NCBI GenBank assembly: GCA_013166835.1
Contig: JABLTI010000013.1
Span: 1-41,923 of the forward strand
Reading direction: 5' to 3'
DNA: 41,923 bases
From: Promethearchaeati archaeon
GTDB lineage: Archaea; Asgardarchaeota; Heimdallarchaeia; JABLTI01
Shown: positions 18,321-28,400 of the stretch, piece after piece
Layout of the letters: each line of letters opens with the position of its first letter
Position numbering within the stretch: the first letter of the stretch is position 1
Made by a program: the position numbers and the translations under genes
The notes under the pieces: model-generated
Seen by the model: the letters and a program-made list of their open reading frames with translations, nothing else
What the model was told of the DNA's origin: nothing
The model's database searches: none

Positions 18321-18857
18321 CTAATCATCAAATATGAATTCAAAGGATTTTTCTGCCTGAACTCCACCTGTCTGATCTTCATAATATATACGTAGAGTGT
18401 ATTCTAAAAAGTGTCCAAATATGAATAAACCTTCAGCGGTTTCTCCTTCAGGAGGGAGGGGTGGGAAAAGTGAACTGGCAGTAAAATTAATTGTCACCGT
18501 GAGTTCTTGACTCTTCTGTAATGTTATCCAATAAGCAGAGCCATTTCTAAAAGCCATTGGAGTATTGTCCCCATATACTATACTGTCTCTAAGAATAGTG
18601 ACTTCTTTCAGAATTCCTACATCATAATCACAAATCATCCTAAAGGATAGCTGAATATTATCAGTAGTATTTCCTCTGATGGAATTAGCTTTTATGGTCA
18701 TATTAAGATCTTGACCATAAAACGGAATTGTTGCAGCCATTACAATAAAAAATACAGCTAAAACTGATGCAGCGACAATTATACCTATCATTATAGGGGT
18801 CATAGCTTTTCGATTTTTTAAGATACTTGAGAGCTTCATTGATTCAACACTATCCAT
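18321..18857 (-). CDS. Archaeal type IV pilin-like surface protein
   Basis: A 178-residue protein with a prepilin-like N-terminus: a basic stretch (LSSILKNRKA) followed directly by MTPIMIGIIVAASVLAVFFI, the expected layout of a class III signal peptide with a hydrophobic assembly helix. Cleavage would fall near residue 18-19. The remaining 135 residues are beta-rich with several Asn-x-Ser/Thr sites. It could be a pilin, an adhesin or a single-pass anchored protein; no pilus ATPase or prepilin peptidase gene is in the window. ATG 18857 has no SD; a second ATG at 18839 also precedes the basic stretch. Confidence 0.6.
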   Translation of the reverse strand: MDSVESMKLSSILKNRKAMTPIMIGIIVAASVLAVFFIVMAATIPFYGQDLNMTIKANSIRGNTTDNIQLSFRMICDYDVGILKEVTILRDSIVYGDNTPMAFRNGSAYWITLQKSQELTVTINFTASSLFPPLPPEGETAEGLFIFGHFLEYTLRIYYEDQTGGVQAEKSFEFIFDD

Positions 18858-19258
18858 CTTGATCGGTTCTTGAATGAATTATTTATCAAACCTATTACAA
18901 ACACTTTCAGATTGTTAATATTCCTTTAAAGTTATTTGGATAATTAATAATTTTTCCTTTCAAATGTTAATTGAAATCAGTTTTACTGTTAAAAAATGAT
19001 TTTTAAAGAATTTGGTTCATTCTTTTTTATTAATATAAATTGCATTTTTATCACTTTTGCACTAATAATTGAATTTATTATAAGATACAAGGTATACAGT
19101 AATAAGAAAACTTACACCTATTAAAATTATTCAAAATTGAAATTTGTCGAAGACTAGTACGTATCGAAAACTTAAATAGGTAATTTTTGTAGGGATAAAA
19201 TAAGTTTACTAGAAATATAAATAAATCAAGGAAATAAAAACAATCGGAGATTCTCTCG
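18858..19258 (+). promoter_or_regulatory. AT-rich divergent intergenic region with small-GTPase promoter
   Basis: About 400 bases without a gene between divergently transcribed genes. On the plus strand AATATAAATA at 19214-19223 is a TATA-like box that would start a transcript near 19244, just before the SD GGAG (19246-19249) of the GTPase gene. A second candidate, CTTAAATA, lies near 19170. I see no RNA gene or repeat. Confidence 0.4.
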
Positions 19259-20239
19259 GTGGTAACCTTCTTCAAAGTAGTAGTTCTTGGTGACGGCGGA
19301 ATTGGAAAAACTTCCATATGTAACTATTTGACAACTGGCGAATTCTTTGGTAGCTATAAATTATCAATTGGGGCAGATTTCTTTAGTAAAAAATTAGTGG
19401 TTGATAGTGAGGAAGTAACCTTACAAATATGTGATATTGGCGGACAAGATCAGTTCGCTGAAATCAGCAACATTTTTACCAAGGGTGCACATGGATGCAT
19501 TCTCTGTTATGATACAACACGTCGAGATACTTTAGATTCTTTAGATCGATGGATTGGGAAGCTAGAAGATAACAGTATTCCTAAAGTCTTAGTTAGCACT
19601 AAAAATGATGTAGAAGATCTTCGTGAAGTTTTAGATGAAGAAGGGATTGAGACTGCAAAACGACTTAATATTTCTTTCTATATTCCAACAACAAGCTTGA
19701 AAGGAATAGGAATTACCGAAACTTTTGAAGCTATAAGTACATTAATGCTCTTACACAAAAAAGGAATGGATATGCCTGCAACTGAGTTGGTAGATGTAAC
19801 ACAAGAAAAACAATTAGAAATTCATACAATCTCTGGATCACAACATATGCAAGCTCAACCTTTAGGTATAGGGCGTGTGCCTTCAGCAGCAAATCATCTT
19901 GAAGCACCAATAGCTCCGGTTATTGAAGCAATAAAAGAAGAATACACACCACCTGTCGTTGAACCTACTGAAGCAGAACCATCATTTACTCAACCAATAA
20001 CCCTAACACCACCAGTTGTAGAAGAACATATAGAAGATAGAATCATACCTACTCCAAAAGAAATACAAAGCATAGAACCCCCTACAGAACCAGAAAAAAC
20101 TGCTATACAGCCAATTACTACAATTACTCCACCAATTTCAGAACAAAAGACAAATGATGAAGAGTCCGAAGATAAAGAAAGCACTTCTTTTCTAGACAGA
20201 TTACGTAAAGAGAGAAAGAAAACAGAAGATGAAGAATGA
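19259..20239 (+). CDS. Ras-superfamily small GTPase with long proline-rich tail
   Basis: Residues 1-168 are a complete Ras/Rab/Arf-like GTPase: P-loop GDGGIGKT (11-18), IGADFF at the switch I end, G3 as DIGGQDQF (59-66; GGQ is Arf-like, the rest Rab-like, catalytic Gln at 63), G4 TKND (114-117) and a G5-like TTSLKG (144-149). Residues 170-326 are a low-complexity, Pro/Glu/Thr-rich tail ending in a charged helix (SFLDRLRKERKK). There is no C-terminal cysteine, so no prenyl anchor. Asgard genomes are known to hold many such GTPases; the target here is unknown. GTG start with GGAG 9 nt upstream. Confidence 0.9.
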   Translation: MVTFFKVVVLGDGGIGKTSICNYLTTGEFFGSYKLSIGADFFSKKLVVDSEEVTLQICDIGGQDQFAEISNIFTKGAHGCILCYDTTRRDTLDSLDRWIGKLEDNSIPKVLVSTKNDVEDLREVLDEEGIETAKRLNISFYIPTTSLKGIGITETFEAISTLMLLHKKGMDMPATELVDVTQEKQLEIHTISGSQHMQAQPLGIGRVPSAANHLEAPIAPVIEAIKEEYTPPVVEPTEAEPSFTQPITLTPPVVEEHIEDRIIPTPKEIQSIEPPTEPEKTAIQPITTITPPISEQKTNDEESEDKESTSFLDRLRKERKKTEDEE

Positions 20240-20276
20240 ATAGGAACTAAATCTTTTATTCTACTACTTTTATTTA

Positions 20277-20630
20277 TTATTTAATTACCCAAATTTCCGG
20301 ATCTTCAGTAATAGTTACTAATTTTTCTTGTATTGCCCTATATTGCAGAATTAAATTTTTACCATATTCTGTTAATGAAGTCTTTCCTCCACCACCAGTT
20401 CCTCCCCTTTCGCTAATCACTACAGGTTGTTCTAATTGCTCGTTGATTTCAGTTATTAGTTTCCAACCTTTCCTAAATGAAATATTACACTCTTTAGTAG
20501 CCTCCGTGAGGGAATCAGTACGATCAATCGCTTCGAGAATAGCCATCCGTCCGGGACCAAGAATAGAGACACCTTTCCTTTCAATCCAAAATTTTACTTT
20601 AACTGTGAAATCGTGAGGCACTTTTATCAA
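20277..20630 (-). CDS. ModE-type winged-helix DNA-binding protein
   Basis: A 117-residue protein matching the N-terminal DNA-binding domain of ModE: GPGRMAILEAIDRTDSLTEA, then NISFRKGWKLITEINEQL and the glycine-rich wing ERGGTGGGGKTSLTEYGK. The molybdate-binding (TOBE/MOP) half of bacterial ModE is missing, as in many short archaeal versions. It may regulate molybdate or tungstate uptake, but no transporter or Mo-enzyme gene is in the window. The start is TTG 20630; a GTG three codons later is possible. Neither has a clear SD. Confidence 0.8.
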   Translation of the reverse strand: MIKVPHDFTVKVKFWIERKGVSILGPGRMAILEAIDRTDSLTEATKECNISFRKGWKLITEINEQLEQPVVISERGGTGGGGKTSLTEYGKNLILQYRAIQEKLVTITEDPEIWVIK

Positions 20631-20813
20631 CTCAAGTATTCACTAATAAACATTACATAAATATATTATGAATTTTAATGAAAAAATACTAAGAAAGAGA
20701 AATAGCTTTATCAAAACAAAACTTAAAAGGAACAAAGAGTAGATGATTGATATATTTATCAAAAAAGATATAAAACAATTAACCTACCATTACAACTGTT
20801 GGAGGAAAATCAA

Positions 20814-21398
20814 TTGGGTTACGAAATGACAAGGCCATCCCAGAAGTGGATTGGTATAGGCTTATTATTTACAGCTTTCGTATTAATGCTCTTCACATTA
20901 GCTGTTCCTTATATTAATCATTTTGGTGAAGAAAACAGTAGATATACTTATTTCACAAGATGGAATGGTCAATGGAAGGAAGGACAACAAACAACTTATA
21001 ATGATCCTGGATTATTATTGGATTTTCCTAATGCCGCCCCCTGGTTTATTGGCTTAGGACTTCTCATAGCATTTATTGGAGCAGGATATCTATTCTGGTT
21101 AACTTATTCAAATAAAGCTTGTTACTTTACTCGGGAAAAACCGGGACCTATTGGTGGTAGTGTAGCACTTGTTGGCATAATATTCTATTTCATTGGCAAT
21201 TTTCTTTATGAGCACTGGGCTACAGGAACACCACGACCTTTAATTGGTTGGCCAGCTGATTCAGATTTTATTATCTCAACTGTTCGACTGTCACCAACAT
21301 TTTGGGTTGGTATCGCTTTAGGTGTTATAGCAATAGCATTAACTGCAATGAATATACTATATTATTTCGATACAATATCAAAGCGTCCTGTAAAATAA
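20814..21398 (+). CDS. Four-span membrane protein of unknown function
   Basis: A 194-residue protein with four hydrophobic spans (around WIGIGLLFTAFVLMLFTLAV, APWFIGLGLLIAFIGAGYLF, GSVALVGIIFYFIGNFL and PTFWVGIALGVIAIALTAM). Between spans 1 and 2 is an aromatic extracytoplasmic loop of about 40 residues (YFTRWNGQWKEG). No family recognised. The frame opens at TTG 20799, but GGAGGA at 20801-20806 is an SD for TTG 20814, which I take as the start; ATG 20826 is another option. It ends at a strong hairpin. Confidence 0.6.
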   Translation: MGYEMTRPSQKWIGIGLLFTAFVLMLFTLAVPYINHFGEENSRYTYFTRWNGQWKEGQQTTYNDPGLLLDFPNAAPWFIGLGLLIAFIGAGYLFWLTYSNKACYFTREKPGPIGGSVALVGIIFYFIGNFLYEHWATGTPRPLIGWPADSDFIISTVRLSPTFWVGIALGVIAIALTAMNILYYFDTISKRPVK

Positions 21399-21401
21399 GT
21401 G

Positions 21402-21447
21402 AAATCCTCTATAATAGAGGATTTATATTTTCTTATTTTTTATTTTT
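21402..21447 (+). terminator. Intrinsic-type terminator between convergent genes
   Basis: AAATCCTCTA (21402-21411) pairs perfectly with its complement at 21415-21424 across a 3-nt loop; a T-rich tract follows. It serves the membrane-protein gene and lies just beyond the end of the convergent PaaK-like gene. Confidence 0.75.
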
Positions 21448-21468
21448 GGAATTTATTATGATATCACA

Positions 21469-22650
21469 TTATTTTAGACTTCTTCTTATAGAACCCTTGA
21501 TTTTTGGGAATGTTAAACCACAAGCATCACAAGTTTCCCATACTAGACCATTAATTAAATCACCAGTGTTATACCGAATAAACACAGTTCCACGCCAATC
21601 AATATGACTGAAACATAAATATCCTGGTTCTCCTGCTTCTACAGGTTCTAATGAATTTTTATCCAAAACTTCCCAATAGAAATACCTTGGATTTAGATGT
21701 ATGCCACTGTTTTCAGAGCATTCGTAGAATGTACCTTTAGTACGATTATTTGTGTAACTTTCAATAATTTCAGGTGTTGAACCTAGTTCTGCAAAAAGAC
21801 TCTTTATCTCAGCTTCTGTTTCTTGTAATAATGGTTCTCCTGTTAATAAACAGACTTTGAAACTACTAATCTTGTTTATTTCTTTTTTACTCAATTTTTC
21901 TATAGCTGAAGTCAACCATTTTTTAGTTAAAGTGGGTGTTCCTAAAAACAACTCAAAAGTAATATTGTTTGCTAATTTAAATTGCTCTTTTGGAGATGTC
22001 TGTTTATCACCACAAGTAAAGAATGTTCCTCCACCGACTGAGAGTGGTGCCCAAACACTTTGGAAAAAACTAACAGAAGGTGATGCTGGCATTATATTGA
22101 AAACCTCCCAATTTGCTCTAAAACCGGTCATATACAAATGAGCAACAATCTCTGGAATATTAACCAATAAGTCACGTTTTGTGTAAGCAATTAAGGCAGG
22201 TTGTTTTGAACCACTTGTATTGTGAAAGTGAACAGGCAACCACTCATTCACAGCTTCCATTATTATGCGTTCTTCTTCACCAACAGGTTCCTTTGCAAAC
22301 ACACCTCTGAGATACGTTTTATTAAGAGCCTTCAACCAATACTTAAAAGATTGAAATGGGGATAATGATTCTGTTTCAAAATTGCATTCCCACCATTCAG
22401 GTTCGAATGGTTTTAGGATAAACTTCTCAGGATTTTTCATGTGGTCGGATTTTGTGGTTAGGGGGATTTTCTGGAAGTCTGTGATACTATCTATCCATTT
22501 TGGATCAATATTATGGGTTTGGAACCATTCACGATAAAAAGGACTGTATTTTGCTACAACCTTCTGTAAATAAACAATGAGTCTATTTTCAGCTTTTCTT
22601 TTCTGCTTCTCAATACTCCAACGATAGTTGTAAGATGCCAATAATTTCAC
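21469..22650 (-). CDS. PaaK-like adenylate-forming enzyme lacking the C-terminal subdomain
   Basis: A 393-residue member of the phenylacetate-CoA ligase / coenzyme F390 synthetase branch of AMP-forming enzymes. Landmarks: the phosphate-binding loop NTSGSKQPALIAYTKRD, LLTGEPLLQETEAEI, the adenine region IIESYTNNRTKG, and VFIRYNTGDL with the ribose-binding Asp. Relatives continue with a hinge (GRxDDM) and a C-terminal subdomain of about 100 residues that carries the catalytic Lys; here the protein stops at KIKGSIRRSLK, at the hinge. The stop is followed by AT-rich DNA and a terminator, not by a frameshifted continuation. GTG 22650 or TTG 22641 may be the start; AGGTGA fits the TTG. Confidence 0.75.
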   Translation of the reverse strand: MKLLASYNYRWSIEKQKRKAENRLIVYLQKVVAKYSPFYREWFQTHNIDPKWIDSITDFQKIPLTTKSDHMKNPEKFILKPFEPEWWECNFETESLSPFQSFKYWLKALNKTYLRGVFAKEPVGEEERIIMEAVNEWLPVHFHNTSGSKQPALIAYTKRDLLVNIPEIVAHLYMTGFRANWEVFNIMPASPSVSFFQSVWAPLSVGGGTFFTCGDKQTSPKEQFKLANNITFELFLGTPTLTKKWLTSAIEKLSKKEINKISSFKVCLLTGEPLLQETEAEIKSLFAELGSTPEIIESYTNNRTKGTFYECSENSGIHLNPRYFYWEVLDKNSLEPVEAGEPGYLCFSHIDWRGTVFIRYNTGDLINGLVWETCDACGLTFPKIKGSIRRSLK

Positions 22651-22807
22651 CTTTAATTCACTTAAGATTATACAAACAAGAAATGATATTTCTTATTCAA
22701 AATAAATATTTTCTGAAGAACACATCATTTGAAAGAGTAGAGTGTAAAAGAATTTAAAAAACAGCCTTAAATTGTTTAAATGAAAAACTCTCTTGTTGGT
22801 TTCTACA

Positions 22808-23845
22808 ATGGCGAAGAAAATTGGTATATTAACAAGTGGTGGAGATGCACCAGGCTTAAATCCTGTTATTGCAGGTTATACAAAAACAGCCATAAAGAAT
22901 GGTTATGAGGTCATAGGTTTTCTTGATGGCTGGAAGGGATTAATTGAAGGGCACTATGAGAAGCTAACCTTAGATCGCGTTAAGGAAATAGTCCAAGAAG
23001 GAGGTACTATCTTAGGTTCATCAAGAACTAATCCTCGAAAAGAAGAAAAAGGGTTTGAGAGAATTTTTGATACATTGAAGAAATTAGATATTTATGCCTT
23101 TGCTGCATGTGGCGGTGATGATACACTCGGAGTTGCTAAGGAACTCAATGAGAAAGGAGCTAATGTTGTTGGTGTACCTAAAACAATAGATAATGACCTT
23201 GAAGCAACAGATCAAACTTTTGGGTTTGATACTTCGATAAATATCGCAATGGATGCAATTGACCGTTTGCGAACAACTGCTCGTTCGCATCATCGAATCT
23301 TTGTTTTGGAATTAATGGGAAGACATTCAGGATGGATTGCTTTAGAAGCTGGAATGGCTGGAAATGCGAATGCAGTTATTATTCCAGAATTCGATTATCC
23401 ATTAGCTGAATTATGTGAATTATTAAAGAAACGACATGAAGGTATACGCACTTATAGTATTGTTGTAGTTGCAGAGGGTGTTATCTTTCCGGAAATGAAA
23501 GAAAAGGTCGAAAAAGCTGGTAAAGATTCTTTTGGTAATGTTATTCTAGCAAATTTGAAAGTAGGAGAATTTTTAGCTGATGAAATAAAAGAACGCACTG
23601 GACTCCCAGTACGCGCTGTAACTTTAGGGCATATACAAAGAGGTGGACCACCAAGTGCTTATGATAGATTTTTGGGGTTAAGATATGGTGCAAAAGCAGC
23701 TGAATTAATTCATACTGGAAAATTTGGTCGCATGACAAGTCTTCAAGGAACAAATATTGCAGATGTTCCTATTGAAAAAGCCGTTGCTAAACGAAAAGTT
23801 GTATCCAAAGAATTGTGGTTATTAGCGAAATCATTTTTTGGTTAA
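22808..23845 (+). CDS. Phosphofructokinase, predicted pyrophosphate-dependent
   Basis: A 345-residue group A phosphofructokinase that phosphorylates fructose 6-phosphate in glycolysis. Motifs: GILTSGGDAPGLNPV, GGDDTLG (102-108), PKTIDND with catalytic D128 (124-130), ELMGRHSGW and GHIQRGG. In this family Gly at the position of D105 and Gly at the position of K125 mark ATP users, while Asp and Lys mark pyrophosphate users. Both diagnostic residues here are of the PPi type, so the reaction should be reversible. ATG 22808 directly precedes the first strand; the upstream TTG 22793 has no support. It stands alone, with a T-rich stretch after the stop. Confidence 0.88.
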   Translation: MAKKIGILTSGGDAPGLNPVIAGYTKTAIKNGYEVIGFLDGWKGLIEGHYEKLTLDRVKEIVQEGGTILGSSRTNPRKEEKGFERIFDTLKKLDIYAFAACGGDDTLGVAKELNEKGANVVGVPKTIDNDLEATDQTFGFDTSINIAMDAIDRLRTTARSHHRIFVLELMGRHSGWIALEAGMAGNANAVIIPEFDYPLAELCELLKKRHEGIRTYSIVVVAEGVIFPEMKEKVEKAGKDSFGNVILANLKVGEFLADEIKERTGLPVRAVTLGHIQRGGPPSAYDRFLGLRYGAKAAELIHTGKFGRMTSLQGTNIADVPIEKAVAKRKVVSKELWLLAKSFFG

Positions 23846-23991
23846 CTTTTTGTTTTTTCCTTTCATGTATACAAGGGTTTATAGGTTTAGTTGTAAAGGT
23901 ATGTAATTGTATGTAGATTAGTCTTTTTAATTAAAGAGATTAAACTATAGTTATTGATAGTCTTGTATAAGATAGAAAGAGGACGCCGTTT

Positions 23992-25419
23992 ATGATATTA
24001 GTATATGATAAAGAACAACCTGATAGCAAACCCCTAACATTAAATGTAATTGATACTCACACACATCTCGGCAAAGAAGAGGTGGTAAGGGGCAAAGGTA
24101 AGGATTATCGAATTATAAGACCAAAAGATCACTTAGATTTCTATGAGAAGTTAAAGTTCGATGTTTTTCAAAGAATTAATGCTTATCCTGAGGATTATGC
24201 TTACGCTATGCCAGAGGATCCAAAAGAGTTCAGTTTACCAGCAACGCAACTTCAAAAATTGATCTTTAAAGAAAAAAGAACAACTCAGAATCTAGGTTGG
24301 TTTGCAGACAAAATCGTCACTTTTCCATTACATGATATATTGCAATCTAAGACTGATCCACATTTTAAGAAATCAAATGATTATATATTAACTAGAGCTC
24401 AAACTTTAGAATATGGGTCACGACTTGTACCATTTTGTAGAGTGGACCCCAGAGATGAAGAAAAAGCTATAGATGAAATCGAGCGTTGTATTGAATATGG
24501 TGCCAGAGGATTAAAGCTTCACCCATTGTCTGAAGAATGGATTGAAGAAATTGTAAGCGACAAAGTTATTGACGTCGTACGTACTGCAGTTGATAATAAA
24601 CTACCAGTACTCTTTGATTGTCAGAACTATAAAACAGCTGAAGAAATTCACCAAGTAGCCATGGAAGTACGAGCACAGAGTAAAAACAAAGATTTTACTT
24701 TAATTGTAGGACATTTTGGTTTTGATTATCTAACTCCAGGAATGTACGAAATTTTAAGTGATCCAAATATTAAAACAGAAACTTCGGGCATGCGCGGGGA
24801 TGATTGCGAAGTTTTCTACAAAAATTGTTTAGATCTTGTTGATGATTGGTATTTTTCAACTATGTATGGTTCAGATCATAGTTACTTTAGTGTTCCTCAA
24901 GCAAGCGATCATATAACTTTTCTATTTTCAAATACTGCAAAAGATTTAGGGATTTCATTTGAGCATATCAGACACATCTTGGGAATTAATGCTCTTCGAA
25001 TTTTGAAGATTTATTGGCCAACGAAAGTGATTAATAGAAAAGGTGTTAGTAAATCAAAAGTTACTTGGGGAGACTTCAATAAAATAATGGATTGTACAAA
25101 ATATGAGGATTTAGCAAAAACTGTAACAGATTTATCTGAAATCTCTGGTGTGTATTTTAACACAGATTCTTTGTTTGATCCATCTGGTGAAAATGTCTAT
25201 GAGGAACTCTTTATTCTCAATATTTTTGCTGATATTATTGATCTTCGACGTAGTTTCGTAGTGCAACATTCTGATGATAACAAGCTTAAAATTTCAGAAA
25301 TTACAAAACTTATGGATTTCGCATCCAAGATAACTCAGATACTAGAAGAAGAGGATGAAACATATCCATTTACTCAACAGTATTTGTTTGATTATTTATT
25401 ACATCAAAAACCAAAATGA
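23992..25419 (+). CDS. Amidohydrolase-family (TIM-barrel) metal-dependent hydrolase
   Basis: A 475-residue protein of the amidohydrolase_2 type. Metal ligands and barrel strands visible: VIDTHTHLG (H23, H25), ARGLKLHPL, VLFDCQNY, LIVGHFGFD and the C-terminal MYGSDHSYF with its Asp; ILGINALRIL is the typical end-of-barrel helix. Insertions of about 90 residues after the first strand and a C-terminal extension of about 120 residues make it longer than usual. The substrate is unknown. GAGG lies about 10 nt before ATG 23992. The GCS2-like ligase follows by 33 nt, so they are probably co-transcribed; one may make and the other break an amide bond (inference). Confidence 0.75.
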   Translation: MILVYDKEQPDSKPLTLNVIDTHTHLGKEEVVRGKGKDYRIIRPKDHLDFYEKLKFDVFQRINAYPEDYAYAMPEDPKEFSLPATQLQKLIFKEKRTTQNLGWFADKIVTFPLHDILQSKTDPHFKKSNDYILTRAQTLEYGSRLVPFCRVDPRDEEKAIDEIERCIEYGARGLKLHPLSEEWIEEIVSDKVIDVVRTAVDNKLPVLFDCQNYKTAEEIHQVAMEVRAQSKNKDFTLIVGHFGFDYLTPGMYEILSDPNIKTETSGMRGDDCEVFYKNCLDLVDDWYFSTMYGSDHSYFSVPQASDHITFLFSNTAKDLGISFEHIRHILGINALRILKIYWPTKVINRKGVSKSKVTWGDFNKIMDCTKYEDLAKTVTDLSEISGVYFNTDSLFDPSGENVYEELFILNIFADIIDLRRSFVVQHSDDNKLKISEITKLMDFASKITQILEEEDETYPFTQQYLFDYLLHQKPK

Positions 25420-25452
25420 GTTTAATCAAGCCCTAAAAGTAAGTGAAAAACA

Positions 25453-28400
25453 ATGAGTAATCCCTCCAATAAAATTCCAACAACCAATAAAACCAATACT
25501 TTACGTAAATTGGTTTTTTCACATGGAATTGAGGTTGAGAATTTTATTACTAATAAAAGAGGAGACATACTCGAAGATGGAAAAGAATTAGTTGCTGTAT
25601 GGGATCAAATGTTCAATGGAGCGTTAAATTTCCTAAAATCTCTTACTAGTAGTTCCACAAATGTGCCTGAATACATCCGTAGAAAAATAAAAAGAGTAAC
25701 TCGAAAAGATGTTAAAAGGCATGGTAAAATAATCAGATATGTACAGATTCATTATCAATTTAATGGTAAAACAATAGCAATCAATGTTTTTGGACCAGAC
25801 CCAAATATTTCTCAAATCACATGGTTACTTGAACTAGTTACTCCCCCATGTGAGTACTTTGAGGAATTGGATTGGTGGATTAATACCCTTTATTTAGCAG
25901 CATCAAGGTCTTTGACGAAAGGATATAATATACAACCTCTAGGATTTAATCCTTATCAAACTGAGTACCGAGCAGGTGTAACTTGTGGTGAACATCATCA
26001 CCTTGGAGGATTTAAGAGTCCAAAAGAAAAGAAAGCCGCGTACAATATGGTAAGAGCTTATATTCCACATCTAATTGCTCTTTCAAATACATCACCTTTT
26101 ATCGATGGAAAACCGGATGGTAGAACTATTCTGAAAAAAGGAGAAGATGGCAGAACGTTAATTCTAGCTCCTGATTGTGTCAGAAGTCAAAGATTAAAAG
26201 AAAATTCAGGACAACTTGGACCAAATATCCCTGAATATTTACCTTATGTTGGACCTTCTTTCACAAGGCAACAATTTTCAAGATATGTAAGAAAGGAAGT
26301 GCCTGACGATCGATACGTGGATGCATTTCCATTTACTACTTATGATACTATTGAGTTTCGATTTTTTGATGTTCAATATGATCAGAATATTAGAAAATCA
26401 ATCATAATAGTACTACAAGCACTTGCATTAAAAGCAGTCAAGCTTACTCGAGCAGGAAAAACTATTCCTGATGTAAAAGGCAACACATTATATGAACACC
26501 GAAAAAGAGCAGTAAATTTCGGTATGTTCGCCAAATTTCAAGGAGACCCGAGTATCGAATCTTTAGGCGGGCAATTTGTAAAACATTATAATCACAATCC
26601 CGAAACAGGTGGACCTCCTGGAAAAATTTACGAATCTTTAAGGTCAATGATGATATGGTTAAAGCCAGAATTCATTGATTTAAAAATAAATGAAAACGAT
26701 CTTACATCCATTTTAATCATGTTATGGGGAACCGCAAGAATTGCCCCTCCCATCTCCGCTGCAACATATATGTTTTATTTATATGAAAAAAATCATGGGA
26801 ATATTGCTAATGTAATAAATTCATTAGCTTTAATCAATGGCAAACCTCGCAAATCATTTTCAGAAGTATTAGGTAGACCTCAATATTCAATGTCAAACCT
26901 AATTTCAACAAAAGTAGCTAAACCAGTTCAGACAGCAGATACAACTAGAAGTTCCTTAGCGAGAAAGCTACAACTAGAGTCAAGACAACGACGCAAAAAA
27001 ACAATGGTGAAAGAAAAAGCGAGATTGAAAGCAAAACAAAGTCTTAAAACAAAAATGATACGGGAGAATGTGAAGAAAGAGAGAGAAATAGAAAAGAAAC
27101 GACAAGATCGACTAAGGCAACTTGAAAAGGCTAAAAAACCTCCTCCAAGACCTTTAAGAGCATCATCCTCTGCTACCAGAACATCATCAAGCATCTATAA
27201 AACTAAAATACCTGTTAGCAAAAGTAGAGTTCCACCGAGAAAAACAGTTTCCGTAAAAACTACAAAAAGAATTACGCCCACAAAATCAGCAAAAAAACCT
27301 CTTACTAAAACTCAGAAAATCTCTTCTAAACCCAAGCAACCAAAAAGAAAACCAACCAAAAAAGCTATGGCTAAAAGAGCTCCTCCTTCCAAAAGTGTAG
27401 TTAGAAAGCAACCGAGCAAGAAGAAAGTCCTAACAAAATCAGCAATTTCTAACAGATCCAAATCCATCCATACAACCAGGAAGAAGCCTGTTCAAGCATA
27501 TGCATCAACAGCATCTAGAAGCGCATATTCAAGAAAACAGATTAAGCTTCCACAACCAACAATAAAAAAACGAACGACAGCAAAAACCGTTACTAGAAAA
27601 AAGAGTACACCAAAGAAAGCGACAGCATCAACAAAAGCTGTATCTACACAAATGATACTTCAATATGAATCATATAGAGATACTAAGTTCATAAGAAGTT
27701 TATCAATATCAAATATGCCTTCAAGAATTGATTACAGCACTATCATACCTGTTATTAAATTAAAATGGAGAAAATCAATTATTCAATCAATGTTAACATA
27801 TCCAATAAAAATTGAAGCACAAGTTTCTGCTCTTGAAAAAAGAAACAAGTTCAAAGCAACTGCTTTTCAAGAGACTATTAAATTGGAGAAATCATCCTTA
27901 AAAGACACTTGTTACTTACCAATTCCAATTAATCTTAACAATTCGACAGGGGAATTTCAAGTAAAATTTATTGTTAGAGATGGTAAAAAGAGCAATATTT
28001 TAGGGACAGAATATCGAACTTTTAATCGTATAAAAATTCCAAGTGATAAGAAGCATCAGATTACAAGATTAAGTATTCCACCAAACCAAGTTGGAGATTC
28101 AAAAGTTAACATTATAGTAAATGCTTCAAAGAATAACTCAAGAGGAAAGATTACTCTTTGGGGTATTTCACAACGAGGAATTATGAAATTTTATGAGAAA
28201 AAGGCAAAGTTTAGACAAAGAAAAATTTCTCTAGACATACCTGTTCTTATACCACCAAGTATGTGTTCCTCACAATGGATGTTATATTTAGTGTTTAATG
28301 CAAGAGGAACGAGTATTTCAGCATACACAAAAACACCTCCTCCGCTATCAAAGGTTATTAATTTTAGTTTAAGTGGTAACCCACCCTTAAGATCAAGAGT

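Noticed and set aside
27000..27650. Lysine-rich part of the GCS2-like protein as a separate histone-like gene
   Set aside because: It is in one uninterrupted frame with the ligase and the beta-rich tail, with no internal promoter or SD that I can see.
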